Shown here: positions 59,599-64,000 of the stretch, one piece after another
Numbering within the stretch: the first letter of the stretch is position 1
Layout of the letters: each line of letters opens with the position of its first letter
Assembly (NCBI RefSeq): GCF_040183065.1
Contig: NC_091123.1
Location: forward strand, 114,593,127-114,657,126
Length of the DNA: 64,000 nucleotides
From: Periplaneta americana
Taxonomy: Eukaryota > Arthropoda > Insecta > Blattodea > Blattidae
Direction: 5' to 3'
Program-made: the position numbers and the translations under genes
Notes under the pieces: model-generated
The model's input: the letters and a program-made list of their open reading frames with translations, nothing else
What the model was told of the DNA's origin: nothing
Database searches by the model: none

Positions 59599-60328
59599 TT
59601 TAATTGCTTAGAAACAACTGTCCCTAAAGATATTTAATGACAAAATGTTTTAAATAGTTAAATTTACAACAAAATATCACAGTTGCGTAGAGATGAATGA
59701 TCAGAATGATATACTGGTATATTTACAAAACGCATCGCTGTGAAATTTAGAATAAAAATTCGAAATTTTCTGTCTCGTAAAAAAAATCAATTTGAATTTT
59801 TGTATGTATCTTCATACACATCTCAACGAAGAATTTAAATTTAAATTTCAGTTTCAGTTTCCTTGAAGGAATTCTATTTTTACACTTTGATTGGAAGTAT
59901 ATATCTAGTGGGATAGATATCTATTAGTAATGGCATATTTATAAAATGATTAACGAAAACTATACCGCATCAGTAGAGTAGAAAAATATTATCTTCCATA
60001 TTTATATTAGAATACTTGGCACAAAGATATTGGCTTATCTTAAACATTTAACATGAAAAATATGGATTTTAATTAGGGGATAATATATGTACTTGGATTT
60101 AATATAGTGGACTCGTAGTTTCTCGAAATATGACGCGAGATGTAAGTTACTCATTAAGAATTAAGAAAATTGTTATCTGTGCGTGATTCGTTAACGAACA
60201 CGTGTTCGCAATAATAAAAACAAGAATATGGCTTAAGTCTTTTTAATGTTTACAAATATTAAACTTAAGAAATCAACGTTATTGAAACGTTCATTAATAG
60301 AAGTGTTAAATTATTTAATAATTTTCAG

Positions 60329-60408
60329 ATGATGCTCGAAGGAAACAACTAGAGTTACGGATTCGTTTCTTCAAGTCGAACACAGTGAAGGATGCCATCT
60401 ACGATACG
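60329..60408 (+). CDS. Candidate internal exon of an unidentified gene
   Basis: The 80-nt segment is preceded by 'ttatttaataattttcag' and followed by the donor GTGAGTAGT. Only one frame is open. It takes one base from an upstream exon and then reads 'DARRKQLELRIRFFKSNTVK' and 'DAIYDT', ending in phase 0. The composition (charged, hydrophobic, no low complexity) is protein-like. I do not recognise the family, and no partner exon was identified in the window. It runs in the opposite direction to the cuticle gene, 0.76 kb upstream of its predicted start. Gene partners may lie many kilobases away given the intron sizes here. Confidence 0.4.
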
Positions 60409-61285
60409 GTGAGTAGTGAAATGAATATTACCATTTATTATAAATATTTACGGAATGAACGGTATTTTATGTACATTTTGGGGTATGTCTTTCAAATGGT
60501 GACTAGGGAAGACTCCAACATTTCGGAATCCAATTCTGTTTCTATCTTCCTTTTAAGTTAGTCGGAGATGTTGCAATCTCAATTAAATTGGCTAGACAAG
60601 GAAGTATAACTTTGACAAAATGGCCCTAAAAAGTTTTATAGATTTATTCTCATGATAGATAAGTCTTTATTGAACCAGAAACAGAAATTATTTATATTAA
60701 TGTGGCATATAAAATAGATAAGTTATATGTTGTATGTATAAGTTTAGTTAATTTTAAATTATAATTTATAACTTCTATATTTCACTGTGATCAATTAAAA
60801 ATGTAATATTATATATGTGTATATATATATAATATTCTTTGATTTCTTTCTAGTATAGCAAATAGTAGGCCTAGTCCTTTACGTAGGAAATCAAATGTGT
60901 AAAATATAGGCTTCATATAGGATTTGGTACGCCTTAAGTACTTGTCGCTCGGAACGCAAGCAAAAATTCAAGACCGGTGGCTTTCACCTGTTTAACACGA
61001 GCTCATGTGCCTTAAGGTCTTGGTTTCCTCGCCTACTGTTACGCCTTGTTGCGCGGTCAGTGGCAAGATCCAGCACGTGGCTAGTGACTTGTTTACGGAC
61101 TTGCTACAAGTCTCTGGGAGATCCAGCCATAGGCTACGATTCAGAATTTAATCTCTAGTAACAAACGTGATGCAGTTAAAAAAGAACAAGTGACAAATTA
61201 AACTAAATTTAAATAAATAATAAATTGTAATAAAGTACATTGTGATTCTCTGTGTATAACACACCTTTTCATATACCTACATGTC
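60409..61285. other. No feature recognised
   Basis: AT-rich sequence following the exon candidate. Confidence 0.45.
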
Positions 61286-61289
61286 TTAT

Positions 61290-61545
61290 TTACTTTTTAA
61301 TTGGTTATGTTACGACACTTTATCAACTGTTCTGGTTATGTATCGTCTGAATGAGATGAAGGTGATAATGTCAGCGAAATGAGTCTAGGATCCAGCGCTG
61401 AATGTTACCCAGCATTTGCTCTTAATGAGTTAAGGGAAAAGCCCGGAAAAAACCTCAACCAGGTAACTTGTCTCAACCAGGATTTGAACCCAGGTCCACT
61501 CGTTTTACGATCAGACGTGCTAACTGTTACACCAAAGCGGTGGAC
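61290..61545 (-). mobile_element. tRNA-derived SINE, minus orientation
   Basis: In reverse the head (61,545-61,470) has 'GTCCACCGCTTTGGTGTAAC' and B-box 'CTGGGTTCAAATCCTGG'. The tail is near 61,300 ('GATAAAGTGTCGTAACATAA'). It matches 32,515-32,770 over its length. Confidence 0.75.
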
Positions 61546-63000
61546 TCCTACAAATTTTAGCAATTCCCCATTCAGCGAGTGACTCTCAAAGAAACCAAGT
61601 ACTCAGCATGTGCCCATATGGCAATAATGGATTAAAAATGACAGGGAAATTGAAGAATATTTTATCTAAAAACAATATCGTACAAATCTATCGTTAATCG
61701 AATTTCTACCTCTTTCGAGGGAAAAGGTAAACTGAGTTACATGTAGGCCTACCATGTTTACCATGTTTGTCGTGGTTAATATTACCAGTAACGAGTCTTT
61801 TGTGCTATTATTCCACATAAAATACTAGACATGATTATTCCAATGGCGATTTGCATTACCATTTCAAAAACGCGCAGAAATTGGCATGACATAACTTGAA
61901 GATGTAGGTCTGTGAATAATTTTTAATTTCACGCAAAAAATGTGTACATATTTCGACGAGGAGATCAGAAACGTACTGATTATGTCTGTGACAAAATGAC
62001 TGCCGATTGGTTTGAAATATTTTCAGTATGAAATATTTTTAATTTGTAATAGTTTCCCTTTGCAATTAAATTTTTAATGTCATTATACACCAAAAACGTT
62101 TGTTTTGTTACATTTGTGCAAAGCAAATGGTTCTTAAACAGATACTAAAAAGGTCTATGTAAGAAAATTTTGATCAGATGCTCTTGATAACAAAATGGCT
62201 TCCAATATCTTCCTTAGAATTTTGTGTTTGAAGTAAGATAATTTCTCATAGCAATAGTCCAATTGATCAGGACCTCCGATTAGAGTCTTCTGCTTTTATG
62301 TTGCCAGAAACTTAATTTAATTTCTTTGCATGAGGTTCGAGTTAATGTCCATAAAAATTCGATTTCTTCCCGAAATGTCACTGAAGTTCCACTTTTCTTC
62401 ACACACTGCTGTGGGCCTTACCTCGCCTGTCTGCGAAGCTCCACTTGGTTTGTGTCTTGAAGGCAAGCACTAGACTGATGCTTCCATGATTCCTCCTGCC
62501 AGTATTTATACCAACACTTGCCATCCAGGGCGCCCTCGCAAAACACCCAGAGAATTCGAACCCTACCTTCTAGCAAACTCTTCTTCAAGGATGTATGCTC
62601 CATAACGTCGGAGGAGGGGGTTGAGAATAATTCGTGCAATATGGTAAGCAAAGCCACCTCCACCCGCATTGCTAACAATAAACAAGAGATGGTTTTTCTG
62701 ATTGGCTCTCTTTTGGTCTGCTTGGAGGGAGATCTGGTCCGGAAACTATCTTGAGCTTCGGTTACATAGTATGACGTCAGGGATTATGTGATTGTGGCTG
62801 TTTTGTGGTGGGAATAATTTCACTAACTTGGATGCAACAAGGCTAAGGAAGAAAGGAGGAGAGAGAGCGAAAGAAATGAAGGAAGTGGTGGGGGGTGTCT
62901 TCGTGTTGCTCTTCGCTGACCTGCAGAATGAGGAGAGTGGGTTTCTTAAATGCATTTCTCTCTCTTTCGTTCTTGTTGAAGATTCACATGCTTCGATTCG
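61546..63000. other. No gene supported
   Basis: Overlapping frames at 62,418-62,754 on both strands and a donor-like ATG|GTAAGC at about 62,643 were inspected. No consistent exon could be built. Confidence 0.4.
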
Positions 63001-63019
63001 GATACTGTTATAGACCGCT

Positions 63020-63250
63020 TTGTTGCAGAGGAGAAGCTATTACATGATAGCCGAGTACTTTCACTGCTCTCAGAAGCCGGGCGTGCGCTGGATGTGGGGT
63101 AGTAGTGTACCATATCGCACGAGCTGGCGGGAGCGCTCTGCCTGCAGCCGGCCTCCAAGACCATCGGCCGCCGTTATCTAGATACGCGGGTACGCCGATT
63201 TCAGTGACTGTGTAACGCCGCGCCGTCTGCGGCATATTCGTGAACACTTT
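63020..63250. promoter_or_regulatory. CpG-rich patch, possible promoter (weak)
   Basis: This stretch is clearly richer in CpG than its surroundings and has an initiator-like TTCAGTGACTG on the plus strand at about 63,198. No TATA box is visible. Direction and gene are unknown. Confidence 0.25.
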
Positions 63251-63415
63251 CTACGGAATTTAAACTGTAATTATTCTAAGTGATTATGCGTAACTCCATA
63301 GAGACATGGACGAAATATAGAGGCTGAGTTTTAGTTTTATCCAATCTAGTCCACGGATAAGGTCATTGATTGACCTAATTTTATTGTTCCTTCGTTTTAT
63401 GCACGGTATGTTGTC

Positions 63416-63417
<2 letters not shown>

Positions 63418-63465
<48 letters not shown>
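63418..63465. repeat. (ATA)n microsatellite
   Basis: About 16 repeats, followed by imperfect GAT repeats. Another (AAT)n run lies at 63,618-63,655. Confidence 0.9.
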
Positions 63466-63466
<1 letters not shown>

Positions 63467-63617
63467 TAGTGATAGTGATAGTGATGATAATAATACTGAT
63501 GATAACAATAATATATTTCAGTTGCTTTGTAGCTGTACATTTGAAATGGAATCGAATGTAACTGCATTCCCTGTAGGATACTCAATCTACTTTAATAAGA
63601 ACAGAAAAAAAAAAAAA

Positions 63618-63656
<39 letters not shown>

Positions 63657-63660
63657 CTTC

Positions 63661-63969
63661 ATCCGACACAACTAGGAATATTAAATCCAAACGTTTGAGA
63701 TGGGCAGGACCCGTAGCACGTACCTATGGGCGAATCCAGAAATGCGTATGAGTATACTGTAGAGTGTAGACCGTAGAGCGTTTCTTGCGAGGTCGGAGGG
63801 AAAAAGGCCTTTTTTGGGGATGTCGAGATGTACATGGGAGGATAATATAAAAATGTATTTGAGTGAGGTGGGATATGATGGCAGGGAATGGATTAATCTT
63901 ACTGAGGATAGGGACCGATGGCGGGCTTATGTGAGGGCGGCAATGAATCTCCGGGTTGCTTAAAAACCA
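63661..63969 (+). mobile_element. LINE 3' end, 'NLRV' family, copy 4
   Basis: It reads in broken frames from 'IKSKRLRWAGPVAR' through 'MYLSEVGYDGREWI' and 'DRWRAYVRAAMNLRV', then stop. A small insertion near 63,750 and other indels disrupt the frame. It is followed by (AAT)n (63,977-64,000), which runs off the window. Confidence 0.7.
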
Positions 63970-64000
63970 TTTGTAAATAATAATAATAATAATAATAATA

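Noticed and set aside
62418-62754. 86- and 78-codon overlapping frames near a donor-like ATG|GTAAGC
   Set aside because: No frame is protein-like and no matching acceptor gives an open exon.

Overview
This window is insect nuclear DNA. The evidence is AT-rich sequence dense in transposon remnants, spliced genes with GTAAGT donors, arthropod-type chitin-binding coding sequence, and tRNA-headed SINEs and LINE tails of kinds I associate with cockroaches and termites. A cockroach (Blattodea, perhaps Periplaneta) is my best guess, from recollection of repeat families rather than a search.

The one gene that can be read completely is on the minus strand, from about 59,565 down to about 46,445. It has a TATA-type promoter (59591-59598), a roughly 79-nt leader, a 25-nt coding exon (59462-59486), a 9.0-kb intron, a 29-nt exon (50404-50432), a 103-bp intron and a 3.2-kb last exon (47100-50300). 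The two tiny exons join in phase to make a textbook signal peptide. The mature protein (about 1,065 aa) has one type-2 chitin-binding domain (six cysteines, residues 592-645) between two different Gly/Pro/Ser repeat arrays. It looks like a secreted, CPAP1-type cuticle protein with resilin- or collagen-like low-complexity arms. A plus-strand 80-bp exon candidate lies 0.76 kb upstream of its promoter (60329-60408), so the cuticle gene may be nested in, or next to, another gene.

The remaining ~50 kb is mostly mobile and repetitive DNA. 0-5 kb: a 75-80 bp tandem repeat split by a tRNA-headed insertion, a minus-strand LINE fragment and a SINE. 5.8-8.4 kb: a long inverted repeat enclosing a TA-flanked terminal-inverted-repeat element whose second copy sits inverted at 17.5-18.6 kb. 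10-11 kb: a hAT-like non-autonomous element. 12.6-16.9 kb: pyrimidine- and purine-rich simple DNA, including a 20-bp minisatellite, cut by a fold-back element. 18.8-19.9 kb: a decayed LINE reverse transcriptase. 20-24.7 kb: several short terminal-inverted-repeat elements. 26.5-34.2 kb: MITEs, SINEs, LINE tails and an almost intact hAT element with a frameshifted transposase. 34.4-38 kb: a mariner-like remnant, then a piggyBac-like shell holding a nested Helitron, then a tRNA-like cassette bracketed by a perfect 19-bp inverted repeat. 38-46.2 kb: fold-back DNA, LINE and Tc1 remnants and a ~175-bp tandem repeat. 51.6-64 kb: SINEs, MITEs, a 178-bp near-perfect palindrome and another LINE tail.

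No rRNA, confident tRNA gene, CRISPR array, viral gene or bacterial operon was seen. Boundaries of decayed repeats are approximate. All family calls rest on motifs and ends read by eye.
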